Positions 6,459 to 13,911 of a stretch of DNA of 22,648 bases are shown in pieces (the stretch's first letter is position 1; every line of letters starts with the position of its first letter). This stretch comes from CBDVBD01 sp965372135 (GTDB lineage Bacteria > Electryoneota > RPQS01 > CBDVBD01). The stretch is taken from the NCBI GenBank assembly GCA_965372135.1, contig CBDVBD010000038.1:1-22648 (forward strand), read 5' to 3'. The notes beneath the pieces were generated by a model. That model made no database searches and was not told the DNA's origin. It saw only the letters and a program-made list of their open reading frames with translations. The position numbers and the translations under genes are program-made.

Positions 6459-8618
6459 TTATCCACCGATGGGAAGCCATACGGTGAAGGTGCTGCCTTT
6501 CCCTAATTGGCTTTTCACGGAGATTTTTCCCTGGTGCCCTTGCACGATCAGGTCGCTGATGTACAATCCTAACCCGGTTCCTTCATCGGTGCGGGTGGTA
6601 AAGAAGGGTTCGAAGATCTGCGATAGGTTATCCTTTTCGATTCCAACTCCGGTGTCGACGACGGTAATTTCCACACCTTTTCCCTTCAGGCGGCTTTTTA
6701 CTGTCAAAGTTCCACCCTCTTTCATGGCACTTTGGGCATTCAGGATCAAATTCAGGAATACCTGATGGATTTTTTGCGGGGAGGCGAGAATAGATTGTAC
6801 TCGGGAACTAAGTTGGCGTTGTACATGGATTCTGGTACTGATTAGATCCTTCTCCATCAAGTCCAACAATTCTTCCAGGATGGGATTTATGGTGACAGCA
6901 GATTTCTCCTGAATTGGGGGACGGTGCAATTCGAGCAACTGCCGCACTGTCGTTTTGATACGATCCAGGGCGGCATACATTAGATCCATAGAGTCTTGAT
7001 GGGAGGAATCGTCCGGGAAACCACTGCAGATGAGGTTCATGTTTGTGGTTAAGGCTTGGAGCGGGTTGTTGATTTCGTGGGCAACTGCTGCGGCTAATTT
7101 GCCGGTGGCAGCGAATCTCTCGGCACGGATCAATTGGTTTTCCAGTTCGCGACGTTCGGTGATGTCGCGGGCAATGCCTTGGATACCGATGATTTTGCCG
7201 TTATCCCGGATGGCGGTTTCATTAATCTCTAAGAGTACGTTACGACCTTGATTGTTTCGCATTTCCACCAATATCAGTCCTTTACGGGGTACTCTTACGG
7301 ATTTCTCCATATATTTACGAACTCGGTCATTGATGGGGCTATCGGTGGCTAATTCCTTGAAGATTTCACGCAGTGATTTACCAATATAGTCCTCTATGGG
7401 GTAATGCAATACGTTGTAGAATGCCTGGTTGAGGTCGGTAATGCCCAGTTTGATATCTTCTATATATACGATGTCGGAAGTGGTTTTCACAAGTCGAGTG
7501 AATTTAGCTTCCGATTTATGCAATTCCCGGGTACGCTCCTCGACCATTACCTCCAGGTTGCTGCTGTAAGCTTTTAATTTTTCTTGCAATCCCCATTGTT
7601 CAATATAACGGGCAGCATGGTCGATGAACAAGTCAATGATTTGAGTAAGCTCTATATTGGGAATTTCACCGTTAGGGGGCTCGTCCACCGACAGGTAGCC
7701 GAATATTTTACCATCGTCGTGCTTCAGTGGAAAGAACAGCAGGTCCTTGGGATGCCAGGTTTCACCGGATGTAGATGTACGTTCTTCCTCTATCAGCACT
7801 TGGACTAACGCTTTGGAATCATCTCGGTGATCATGAGGGATATAGATGGCGTTTCCGATCATGAATTCCGGCTGCTGGAAAGCTTCGGTCAGCAACGGAG
7901 CACCTTGGATGGATAGGACTTGTTCCTTCATGGAATCGAAATCCCCTTTGGCGGAAGCGAAACCTACGTTGGTGATGCAATCGGAATCGAACGCCACCGT
8001 GATTAAGGCGCGATTGAATAACCCAGCATCTACGATAGACCAACAGATATACTGCAGCATACTGTCGATGTCTTGGTAACTGCTGATTTCGTTACTGACT
8101 TTGAATAGGTAAGATAAGGCTCGCTGGTACTTAGACATTTCCTGAGTGCGTTCGCTAACACGACTTTCTAATTCTTGGTTTACTGTTTCCAATTCAGCTT
8201 GATAGCGGATATTATCCCGTTCCAAGCGTATCTTGTCTAAGGAACGTACCACCAGTTGATGCAATTCTTCAATATGAATGAAGGGTTTCTTAACATAGGC
8301 GAAAACCCCCTGTTCCATAGCTTTGATAGCATCATCCAAGTCTCCCAAGCCGGAGATGACGATAAATTGCATGTCCGGATATTTTTCCTTTGCCGCTTGA
8401 ATCAGGTCCATTCCATCCATGCCGGGAAGTCGAAGATCCACCAATGCTATGTCACACTGATTATCATCCAGCCAATTCAAGGCGTCTTGACCGTTTTCTC
8501 TGGTAGCGACTTGATAACCGTGATGTGTCAGGGAATCATCCAGCAGTCTGCAGATAGTGGGGTCGTCATCAACAACCAGAATTGAAGCCGACGCTTGTTT
8601 CACCTGCTGTTCAGTCAT
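6459..8618 (-). CDS. REC-GAF-PAS histidine kinase (hybrid-type two-component sensor)
   Basis: A 719-residue soluble signalling protein with no membrane segment. Domain order: an N-terminal receiver (about 12-128; acidic DDD17-19, phospho-acceptor D61 in LVDLRLPGMDG, S89, K111); a coiled-coil linker (130-165, SERTQEM); a GAF-like domain (170-340); a second coiled coil (345-370, EERTREL); PAS with PAC (372-490, ending GIARDITERR); the dimerisation domain with phospho-acceptor H514 in AVAHEINNPL; and an ATPase domain with N box NLILNAQSAM, G1 VVDTGVGIE, F box IFEPFFTT and G2 GTGLGL. All catalytic residues are present. A receiver ahead of the kinase implies it is itself controlled by an upstream phospho-donor. 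The ATG overlaps the threonine aldolase stop by 8 nt, with GAGGTGAT before it, so the two are translated together. No partner response regulator is adjacent. Confidence 0.93.
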   Translation of the reverse strand: MTEQQVKQASASILVVDDDPTICRLLDDSLTHHGYQVATRENGQDALNWLDDNQCDIALVDLRLPGMDGMDLIQAAKEKYPDMQFIVISGLGDLDDAIKAMEQGVFAYVKKPFIHIEELHQLVVRSLDKIRLERDNIRYQAELETVNQELESRVSERTQEMSKYQRALSYLFKVSNEISSYQDIDSMLQYICWSIVDAGLFNRALITVAFDSDCITNVGFASAKGDFDSMKEQVLSIQGAPLLTEAFQQPEFMIGNAIYIPHDHRDDSKALVQVLIEEERTSTSGETWHPKDLLFFPLKHDDGKIFGYLSVDEPPNGEIPNIELTQIIDLFIDHAARYIEQWGLQEKLKAYSSNLEVMVEERTRELHKSEAKFTRLVKTTSDIVYIEDIKLGITDLNQAFYNVLHYPIEDYIGKSLREIFKELATDSPINDRVRKYMEKSVRVPRKGLILVEMRNNQGRNVLLEINETAIRDNGKIIGIQGIARDITERRELENQLIRAERFAATGKLAAAVAHEINNPLQALTTNMNLICSGFPDDSSHQDSMDLMYAALDRIKTTVRQLLELHRPPIQEKSAVTINPILEELLDLMEKDLISTRIHVQRQLSSRVQSILASPQKIHQVFLNLILNAQSAMKEGGTLTVKSRLKGKGVEITVVDTGVGIEKDNLSQIFEPFFTTRTDEGTGLGLYISDLIVQGHQGKISVKSQLGKGSTFTVWLPIGG

Positions 8619-9642
8619 TTATAATCACCTCACCAATTATATGGGCAGCGTCTTGCACTTGCTCCATGGAAACATCCATGTGGCATACAGCTCGCAGCCA
8701 TCGAGATCCGAAGCCGGTTAAAAGCACTCCACGTTCTTTACATGCATTTAGGACAGTTTTGGGAGAAATATTATCGGGATCAACCTCCATAACCACAATA
8801 TTGGTGTCCCCTTTTTTAACTCGCAAACGTTCACTTGCGATCCCGGACACGATTTCTTCCAGTTTGCGGGCTTTTTCAGAATCCTCCGGCAGCCGGGAAC
8901 GGTGATGGTCTAAAGCATACAGTGCGGCTGCCGCTAACACCCCCGATTGGCGCATGCCGCCGCCGAAGATTTTCCGATAACGATGCGCGCGATCTATGAA
9001 GTCTTCGGAACCGCATAGCACGGAGCCCACTGGCGCTCCTAAGCCCTTGGAAAAACATACCGATACTGAATCCGTCAAACACGCCCATTCCCGTTCCTGA
9101 ATACCGGTAGCTGCGGTAGCATTCCACAGTCTTGCGCCATCCAAGTGTATTTTAAGGTTATGATCCCGAGCCATTTCAGTGACATGGCGCATTCGTTCCA
9201 AGGGAAAGATTTTCCCACCCCGCCGATTGTGTGTGTTTTCCAGGCAGACTAACCGGGTTTTGGGGAAATGGTGATCCAGTGGGCGGATTGCTTCCGTTAA
9301 TTCCTCAGGAGTAATGATACCGTCATCGTTGGATATGGGATGCAATTGCACCCCTGATAACAGCCCCGGAGCACCGCTTTCGAAATTATAGATGTGGCTA
9401 AACGCTTCGAGGATGACCTCATCACCGGGCTCGGTGTGGGTAGAGATTGATATCTGGTTCGCCATCACACCGGATGGGACAAATAATCCAGCTTCATGTC
9501 CCAATAATTCCGCCACCCGTTCCTGGAGACGGTGGATAGTGGGATCATCTCCGAAGACATCATCACCCACCTTAGCGTTTGCCATGGCTTCCCGCATGGG
9601 TGGAGACGGTCGGGTTACGGTATCACTCCGCAGGTCAATCAC
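8611..9642 (-). CDS. ltaE: Low-specificity L-threonine aldolase
   Basis: A 343-residue PLP enzyme that cleaves L-threonine and L-allo-threonine to glycine and acetaldehyde. The N-terminus IDLRSDTVTRPSPPMREAM is the family hallmark, followed by VGDDVFGDDPT, FVPSGVMANQ, the cofactor-stacking His in AFSHIYNFE (H83), LENTHNRRGGK, the PLP-contacting Asp in HLDGARLWN (D168), the PLP Lys in CFSKGLGAPVGS (K199) and FGGGMRQSGVLAAA. Start choice: the frame has no ATG at the beginning. A TTG at 9648 has GGAAAG only 2 nt upstream, whereas the GTG at 9642 has the same site 8 nt upstream and gives exactly the family start (M)IDLRSDT, so I prefer GTG. A promoter about 150 nt upstream probably drives this gene and the overlapping kinase. 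Confidence 0.94.
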   Translation of the reverse strand: MIDLRSDTVTRPSPPMREAMANAKVGDDVFGDDPTIHRLQERVAELLGHEAGLFVPSGVMANQISISTHTEPGDEVILEAFSHIYNFESGAPGLLSGVQLHPISNDDGIITPEELTEAIRPLDHHFPKTRLVCLENTHNRRGGKIFPLERMRHVTEMARDHNLKIHLDGARLWNATAATGIQEREWACLTDSVSVCFSKGLGAPVGSVLCGSEDFIDRAHRYRKIFGGGMRQSGVLAAAALYALDHHRSRLPEDSEKARKLEEIVSGIASERLRVKKGDTNIVVMEVDPDNISPKTVLNACKERGVLLTGFGSRWLRAVCHMDVSMEQVQDAAHIIGEVIIND

Positions 9643-9721
9643 TGCCAATGCTTTCCGGAATTATGGAAATTCAGACACTGATGCCCCTCATTCGGCGGTG
9701 GGTCAGTATCACTCAAGAATA

Positions 9722-9749
9722 TATTTATTAGAATCAGGGTGTTGGTCAA
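9722..9749 (-). promoter_or_regulatory. Weak alternative promoter for the aldolase-kinase unit
   Basis: On the minus strand TTGACC (9749..9744), a 16-nt spacer and TAAATA (9727..9722) could give a shorter leader than the promoter at 9795-9822. The -10 match is poor. It lies in an AT-rich stretch that also holds the 9-mer TATATCTAT twice (9755-9763 and 9772-9780). Confidence 0.2.
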
Positions 9750-9794
9750 AAAAATATATCTATACACGACTTATATCTATCATTCAATAAAGTA

Positions 9795-9822
9795 AATATA
9801 GTAATTTCTCGGTTAAAGTCAA
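9795..9822 (-). promoter_or_regulatory. Promoter of the threonine aldolase-kinase unit
   Basis: On the minus strand TTGACT (9822..9817), a 16-nt spacer and TATATT (9800..9795). The leader would be about 145 nt. The surrounding gap between the two genes (9643-10057) holds this promoter, an AT-rich stretch and the twin-hairpin element at 9905-9974. I see no convincing gene there. Confidence 0.5.
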
Positions 9823-9904
9823 GTAAAAAATGTTATAGCATTAAATATTTCAGGTTTTGGTGTAGATGTTGGGTATTTTCAGTCTGTCCGATAATAGCCA
9901 AATC

Positions 9905-9974
9905 GTGCTGGCAGACGCCCCCGTCTGCCAGTTAAGTCGTTGTTATTCCGTCACACGAGGGCGTGTGACGGCAC
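9905..9974. repeat. Twin-hairpin palindromic element (REP/MITE-like)
   Basis: Two perfect hairpins with identical geometry stand side by side. The first has a 10-bp stem CTGGCAGACG (9908-9917) / CGTCTGCCAG (9922-9931) and loop CCCC. The second has a 10-bp stem CCGTCACACG (9948-9957) / CGTGTGACGG (9962-9971) and loop AGGG. A 16-nt linker separates them, and GTG (9905-9907) and CAC (9972-9974) can close the whole element. The loops could pair with each other (CCC with GGG). There is no U-run on either side, so it is not a standard terminator, although it lies downstream of the NmrA-like gene. The build is like dispersed extragenic palindromes, but only one copy is in the window. Confidence 0.7.
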
Positions 9975-10057
9975 CTAAAGTTGAATACTCAGACATCCTA
10001 TTTTCCTACGATAAAGGGACGATCGACACCAGCCAAACGAAGGATGGGTGATGCTGT

Positions 10058-10915
10058 TCAGATGGTAAGCAGCCACTCCTGAAAACGGGTGGTGGGCTGG
10101 GGTAGTAGAGTGTAAGTCAAACTGGGATCACCGCTTTCCGGAGTTTGTTCGAATTCGTTCATCATGGCAACGTGTTCGCTCAGTTCCGGTTTGGATGTAA
10201 GCATCAGATAACCCAGTACTTTCCCCCATAACAAAGACATGTGTTTGACCTTAAGATTGGGTCTTCGCACGCGTTTGTAACTGCCCAATACGTCATCGAA
10301 AGTGAGTTTTTCGGGACCTAGGACATCGAAGATTTTGTCATAACATTCCAAATTGCTTAGCGATGCTGCCACCATGTTTGCGAAATCGGCGAGGGCGATG
10401 AAGCTTATAGGATTGGGTTGATTGCCATAGATGATGACTTTACCTTTATCGATCATCGTAGGCAGGGTTTCCATGAATAATGTGGGGCGGAAGATAGTGT
10501 AGGTCAGTCCGGAAATTTTCAGTTCCTCTTCCACGCGGTATTTGACGAAAAAGCGGGGCACACCGGCTAAGTATTCTGCATTTAGGATGGACGCGTAAAT
10601 GAAGCGTTTCACCCGTTTCAGTTTACAGGCTTCCATTAGGGTGATGTTTCCGCCGTATTCTACGGTGTTTATGTTCTTTTTTCCCGGGGGTGCGGACAAG
10701 GCGGAAAAAACTACATCCATTCCTTCGACAGCGGCTTCAGCGTTTTGAGAGTTAGTGGCATCGCCTTCCATGGTTTCCACGCTGTCACCGAATTTGGCAT
10801 AGGCTTTCCCGGGCTGTCGGGTAAGCACCCGTATTTCGTGCCCGTCTTTTGACAATTGTGTCACTACCGCTGACCCGACTAAACCAGTACCACCGACTGC
10901 CAAGATTTTTGCCAT
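10058..10915 (-). CDS. NAD(P)-binding protein, NmrA-like atypical short-chain dehydrogenase
   Basis: A 285-residue Rossmann protein with the atypical-SDR nucleotide motif GGTGLVG (residues 8-14), an R in VLTRQPGKA that suggests NADP, GDATN, a VVFSALSAPPG segment and the INTVEYGGNITLMEACK and KRFIYASILNAEYLAG blocks. This resembles NmrA/HSCARG and Ycf39-like proteins, which act as redox sensors, chaperone-like factors or reductases; substrate and activity cannot be read from sequence. The open frame extends 22 codons further, but the ATG at 10915 has AGGAGG 8 nt upstream and gives the normal MAKILAVGGTG start. It has its own strong promoter and stands alone, divergent from the radical SAM gene. 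Confidence 0.85.
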   Translation of the reverse strand: MAKILAVGGTGLVGSAVVTQLSKDGHEIRVLTRQPGKAYAKFGDSVETMEGDATNSQNAEAAVEGMDVVFSALSAPPGKKNINTVEYGGNITLMEACKLKRVKRFIYASILNAEYLAGVPRFFVKYRVEEELKISGLTYTIFRPTLFMETLPTMIDKGKVIIYGNQPNPISFIALADFANMVAASLSNLECYDKIFDVLGPEKLTFDDVLGSYKRVRRPNLKVKHMSLLWGKVLGYLMLTSKPELSEHVAMMNEFEQTPESGDPSLTYTLLPQPTTRFQEWLLTI

Positions 10916-10965
10916 ATCGAAATCCTCCTGATACCACCACATTTCAACACGCCACACCACCCTGT

Positions 10966-10994
10966 AAAATACAACCTGCAAGTTTGATTGTCAA
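10966..10994 (-). promoter_or_regulatory. Strong sigma70-like promoter of the NmrA-like gene
   Basis: On the minus strand a perfect TTGACA (10994..10989), a 17-nt spacer and TATTTT (10971..10966). Transcription from about 10959 leaves a leader of about 45 nt. The -35 hexamer overlaps the left copy of the GTTTGATTG repeat and abuts the inverted repeat at 10997-11015. Confidence 0.62.
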
Positions 10995-11030
10995 GGGAAA
11001 ATCGTTACGATTTTCTATTTGGTTTGATTG
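10982..11030. promoter_or_regulatory. Candidate composite operator between divergent promoters
   Basis: A perfect inverted repeat GAAAATCG-TTA-CGATTTTC (10997-11015) is flanked by two direct copies of GTTTGATTG (10982-10990 and 11022-11030), each exactly 6 nt from the palindrome. The left copy overlaps the -35 box of the NmrA-like promoter. The right copy lies about 28 nt upstream of the -35 box of the radical SAM promoter. The spacing of 40 bp between copies is close to four helical turns. The regulator is unknown and no regulator gene is adjacent. Confidence 0.5.
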
Positions 11031-11057
11031 ACGGTTACTTCAGGCGGGAAATTTACC

Positions 11058-11086
11058 TTGAATATTCGGCAATAATGTGTTATATT
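11058..11086 (+). promoter_or_regulatory. Promoter of the radical SAM operon
   Basis: TTGAAT (11058-11063), a 17-nt spacer and TATATT (11081-11086). Transcription from about 11093 would leave a leader of about 28 nt, in which I see no Shine-Dalgarno sequence before the ATG at 11122. Confidence 0.45.
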
Positions 11087-11121
11087 ATTAAAATACGCTT
11101 GTTTGTTGTTATACAGATATT

Positions 11122-12033
11122 ATGCAATTATCCCAGTCCAGTATCGACCGACAAATTGCACTGATTACCGATCGGCTGCCGGAGGCACGGGCATTGCTCA
11201 GTCCTTGCAAGGTGTGTCCGCGAAACTGCGGCGTTGATCGGTTGTCCGGAGAAACGGGGCATTGTAGGTCCACCACGGAGTTGGTGGTGTCATCCATCAC
11301 CCTCCATCACGGTGAGGAGCCACCGATCTCAGGATACCGGGGATCAGGGACAATCTTTTTAACCAATTGTAATTTAAGGTGCTTATATTGTCAGAATTAT
11401 CCCATCAGTCAGTTGGGATCAGGTAACGCTTTAACTGTTGAGGAAGTGGCACAGGGGATGCTGCTGTTGCAAGGTCGGGGGGCTCACAATATCAATTGGG
11501 TGACGCCCAGCCACATGGCACCGGTGTTGATGGAAGCGTTATTGATTACCCGCAAGCAAGGATTGAACCTGCCGGTGGTGTACAACAGCGGAGGATATGA
11601 TGCGGTGGAGATGCTCCGGCTGTGGGATGGGATTATCGACATTTATATGCCGGACATGAAATACGCCGACTCCCGGATTGCCAGGAAATTTTCCGGGATT
11701 CCCGATTACCCGCGACACAATCAGGCGGCAATCCTGGAAATGCATCGGCAAGTGGGGGATTTACGGATCACGGATGACGGGGTCGCGGTCAAGGGGCTTT
11801 TAGTGCGGCATTTGGTGCTGCCGCACAACTTGTCTGGGACCGAGCAGGTGCTCAAGTTTCTGGCTGAGAGGGTGAGTGTGGACACTTATGTGTCGTTGAT
11901 GCGCCAGTATTTCCCGGCATTTCATGCAGTGAAAATCCGCGAATTGGAACGCCCGCTAACCAACGCAGAATACGAAAGCACTGTGGAGATATTGAGTAAA
12001 TTAGGGATGGAGGAGGGATGGGTACAAAAATAA
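11122..12033 (+). CDS. Radical SAM protein, PflX-like (putative pyruvate formate-lyase activating enzyme type)
   Basis: A 303-residue radical SAM protein of the COG1313/PflX group. The cluster motif is CNLRCLYC (C83, C87, C90; CX3CX2C, binding a 4Fe-4S cluster and S-adenosylmethionine). Before it is the group's extra Cys motif C29-x2-C32-x3-C36 and a further C48 in GETGHCRS, which could bind metal. Later segments are NWVTPSHMAP, VVYNSGGYD and IDIYMPDMKYAD, typical of this family. Despite the common name, these proteins are not proven pyruvate formate-lyase activases, and no glycyl-radical enzyme gene is nearby, so the target is unknown. No ribosome site precedes the ATG, but no other start would keep the N-terminal Cys motif. 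Its end overlaps the next gene by 16 nt. Confidence 0.9.
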   Translation: MQLSQSSIDRQIALITDRLPEARALLSPCKVCPRNCGVDRLSGETGHCRSTTELVVSSITLHHGEEPPISGYRGSGTIFLTNCNLRCLYCQNYPISQLGSGNALTVEEVAQGMLLLQGRGAHNINWVTPSHMAPVLMEALLITRKQGLNLPVVYNSGGYDAVEMLRLWDGIIDIYMPDMKYADSRIARKFSGIPDYPRHNQAAILEMHRQVGDLRITDDGVAVKGLLVRHLVLPHNLSGTEQVLKFLAERVSVDTYVSLMRQYFPAFHAVKIRELERPLTNAEYESTVEILSKLGMEEGWVQK

Positions 12034-12455
12034 GACGGCGGCGGATTCGTCGTGCGTTTATGGCATACAAGGGGACGGATTCCCGGGAACCGGACGGGGA
12101 ACGGGGAATCGGAAAGCTGCCAAAAAAGCCGATAAAGCCGCGTTCGATGCATCCGTTAGAAGCCAAGCTCAATCAAGATGGAGCGGTGATTTTGAAGGCG
12201 CTTAGCAAGAAAGGGGGATTTTTACCATTGGGAGATCATTCGCCGCCGGAAGCAATACATGCGGAATTTCCGTTTAGTAAGCGGGTATTCAAGAAGGCGG
12301 TCGGGCATTTGTGGAAGCAGCGAAAGATCGAAATCGTGCCCAGGAAAGGAATTCGTTTAGTCAAGAAGGGACCGTCACCCCAGAGAAGCGAACGGGCAAA
12401 TACTAAATCAACCATACGTAAGCACTTTAGTAATCGACCATTCCGTAAGAAGTAA
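12018..12455 (+). CDS. Small basic protein with a CvfB-type winged-helix domain
   Basis: A 145-residue, very basic protein. Residues 55-117 match the C-terminal winged-helix of CvfB/YitL RNA-binding proteins as I remember it: ILKALSKKGGFLPLGDHSPP, then FPFSKRVFKKAVGHLWKQRK and GIRLVKKG. In CvfB this domain follows several S1 domains. Here no S1 fold precedes it, only a short Arg/Lys-rich N-terminus (KIRRRRIRR) and a proline/lysine linker, and the tail after 118 is again basic. Nucleic-acid binding is likely; RNA is favoured by the family, DNA is possible. The start has GGAGGAGGG directly before the ATG and lies inside the end of the radical SAM gene, so the two are translationally coupled. 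An alternative ATG at 12060 lacks a ribosome site. Confidence 0.75.
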   Translation: MGTKIRRRRIRRAFMAYKGTDSREPDGERGIGKLPKKPIKPRSMHPLEAKLNQDGAVILKALSKKGGFLPLGDHSPPEAIHAEFPFSKRVFKKAVGHLWKQRKIEIVPRKGIRLVKKGPSPQRSERANTKSTIRKHFSNRPFRKK

Positions 12456-12481
12456 CGTACTAATATCCATCATTATAATCG

Positions 12482-12985
12482 ATGTTAACCACTGAGAAAA
12501 GTCCAAAAGGAAATATCCGGATTTCCTTTGATCGTATCATATCCGATTCGGTAAGGTATTTGGGAAATCTATCGGATTTTTTCCGGGTGTTGGTGGACAA
12601 GAATGCGGATGATGCGCTGCCGGATGTGTTTTCCCGAATTTTGCCGGAACTGGAGCACCATCGGAAACGGTTGGTTGAGTTCCAACACCGCAGTGTGGCG
12701 CAGGTCAAAAGCAGCCGGGAATTGATTGTTTCGGCAGATAAGGGCAGGTTGTTAGATACAGTGTCGGAACATGAATGGTTTCAGAAGTCGTACTGGGGAC
12801 GATCCACCGCATTGCGTACGGTTTCTCGGGATGAATCGATACGTATTGCTATTAAGTCAATAATGTTAGGTGTCGTATATTTCCACCATATCCCAGCGGG
12901 CAGTTCCGGGGGTTTCCGGAAAAGGATAAGTAACTTCCGTAATACCATGTGCTCATATTTATCAGAATTTATAGAAGATTATTAA
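12482..12985 (+). CDS. Hypothetical protein, 167 residues
   Basis: I do not recognise this protein. It has no signal peptide, membrane segment or metal motif. It looks mostly helical, with a charged amphipathic stretch at about residues 46-82 (DVFSRILPELEHHRKRLVEF and on) and an aromatic middle (HEWFQKSYWGRS, 97-108) followed by RDESIRIAIKSI. The C-terminus ends SYLSEFIEDY. The ORF is complete, is on the same strand as its neighbours, and is longer than chance shadows in the region, which argues that it is real, but there is no ribosome site before the ATG and no promoter I can defend. It lies 26 nt after the CvfB-like gene and 130 nt before a soluble histidine kinase, so a regulatory or adaptor role is possible but only by context. 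Confidence 0.6.
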   Translation: MLTTEKSPKGNIRISFDRIISDSVRYLGNLSDFFRVLVDKNADDALPDVFSRILPELEHHRKRLVEFQHRSVAQVKSSRELIVSADKGRLLDTVSEHEWFQKSYWGRSTALRTVSRDESIRIAIKSIMLGVVYFHHIPAGSSGGFRKRISNFRNTMCSYLSEFIEDY

Positions 12986-13115
12986 GTACAATCAATACAA
13001 AATACTCACAAAATTCGATGAGGGACGTTAAATTTTCTGGGTAATCTGCCGAAATAAATATACGATTGTCTCTTATGTTAATACATACCAATCGCACAAT
13101 TGGGGAGTAAATGCT

Positions 13116-13898
13116 ATGGCTTCACAGTCAACTACAAATTACACAGAAACTTCTTCAGCACTGGCAATGCAAATTGAGTCGCTTAAGGAGACACTGACTC
13201 GAATCGCATCTACAGCGGTGATTGGAGATTTAACCGCTACGGTAGCACACGAAATCAATAACGCCATTTTCGGGATTTTGAATTTCCTGGAGCTGGCGAT
13301 CGAGGAATTGGAGCCCAACTATCCGGTGCAGGAATACCTGCAGGAATCCTTGAACCAGACTGAACGGATTTCGTTGTTAATCGAGCAACTGATGTGTGTG
13401 GCTCAGGCAGAAACCGCCTTCAAAGATGTTTTCGATCCTTTAGAGGCGGTGCAATCGGTGGTGGTGCTATATAAGAAACGATTTATTAGAGCCAACACAG
13501 AAGTTATTCAACGGGATGCGGATAACCTACCGAAGATTTTCGGCGTTAAAGGGTCATTCATGGGAATAGTAATCGACTTGCTTGATAATGCACGCCGTTC
13601 ATTGGAAGGAAGGGAAAACGGGATAGTGACCATTGAAACTTGCCTGACGGATTCGGGGAATTTTCTTTTGACGATCGAGGATGATGGAATTGGGCTTCCC
13701 GATCAGGATGTTGATGACCTGTTCCGTCCTCTTGTTTCTTTTTGGGATCCAGTTAGTATCGGATTAGGACTCACCAGAGTCAAGACAATCACGGAAGAGA
13801 TGGGCGGAACGGTAACTTTGAAACCGTGTTCTACCCACGCTGGCACAATCGCTCAAATGGAATTTCCTCCATACCTAAATGAGGGCAGTGTAATTTAG
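13116..13898 (+). CDS. Short soluble histidine kinase without a sensor domain
   Basis: A 260-residue kinase made of little more than the catalytic core. A short N-terminal helix (15-32) leads to the dimerisation domain with phospho-acceptor H45 in ATVAHEINNAIFGI, then a four-helix region to about 105 and the ATPase domain: N box LLDNARRSL (N158), G1 IEDDGIGLP and G2 SIGLGLTRV. The usual EINNPL is EINNAI here, and the F box is replaced by DDLFRPLVSF. There is no transmembrane segment, PAS, GAF or receiver, so input must come from a partner protein. GGGGAG lies 8 nt before the ATG. It sits between an unknown protein and FapA, with 66 nt to the latter, so these may form one functional group. No response regulator is present. 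Confidence 0.88.
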   Translation: MASQSTTNYTETSSALAMQIESLKETLTRIASTAVIGDLTATVAHEINNAIFGILNFLELAIEELEPNYPVQEYLQESLNQTERISLLIEQLMCVAQAETAFKDVFDPLEAVQSVVVLYKKRFIRANTEVIQRDADNLPKIFGVKGSFMGIVIDLLDNARRSLEGRENGIVTIETCLTDSGNFLLTIEDDGIGLPDQDVDDLFRPLVSFWDPVSIGLGLTRVKTITEEMGGTVTLKPCSTHAGTIAQMEFPPYLNEGSVI

Positions 13899-13911
13899 GT
13901 GTATTTTTAGC

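Noticed and set aside
9866..10051. Plus-strand ORF of 61 codons between the aldolase and the NmrA-like gene
   Set aside because: It runs straight through both perfect hairpins, has no ribosome site and resembles no protein; the palindromes explain the sequence better.
11122..12033. Naming the radical SAM protein as a true pyruvate formate-lyase activase (pflA)
   Set aside because: The extra N-terminal Cys motif fits the PflX group, whose substrate is not established, and no glycyl-radical enzyme gene is nearby.
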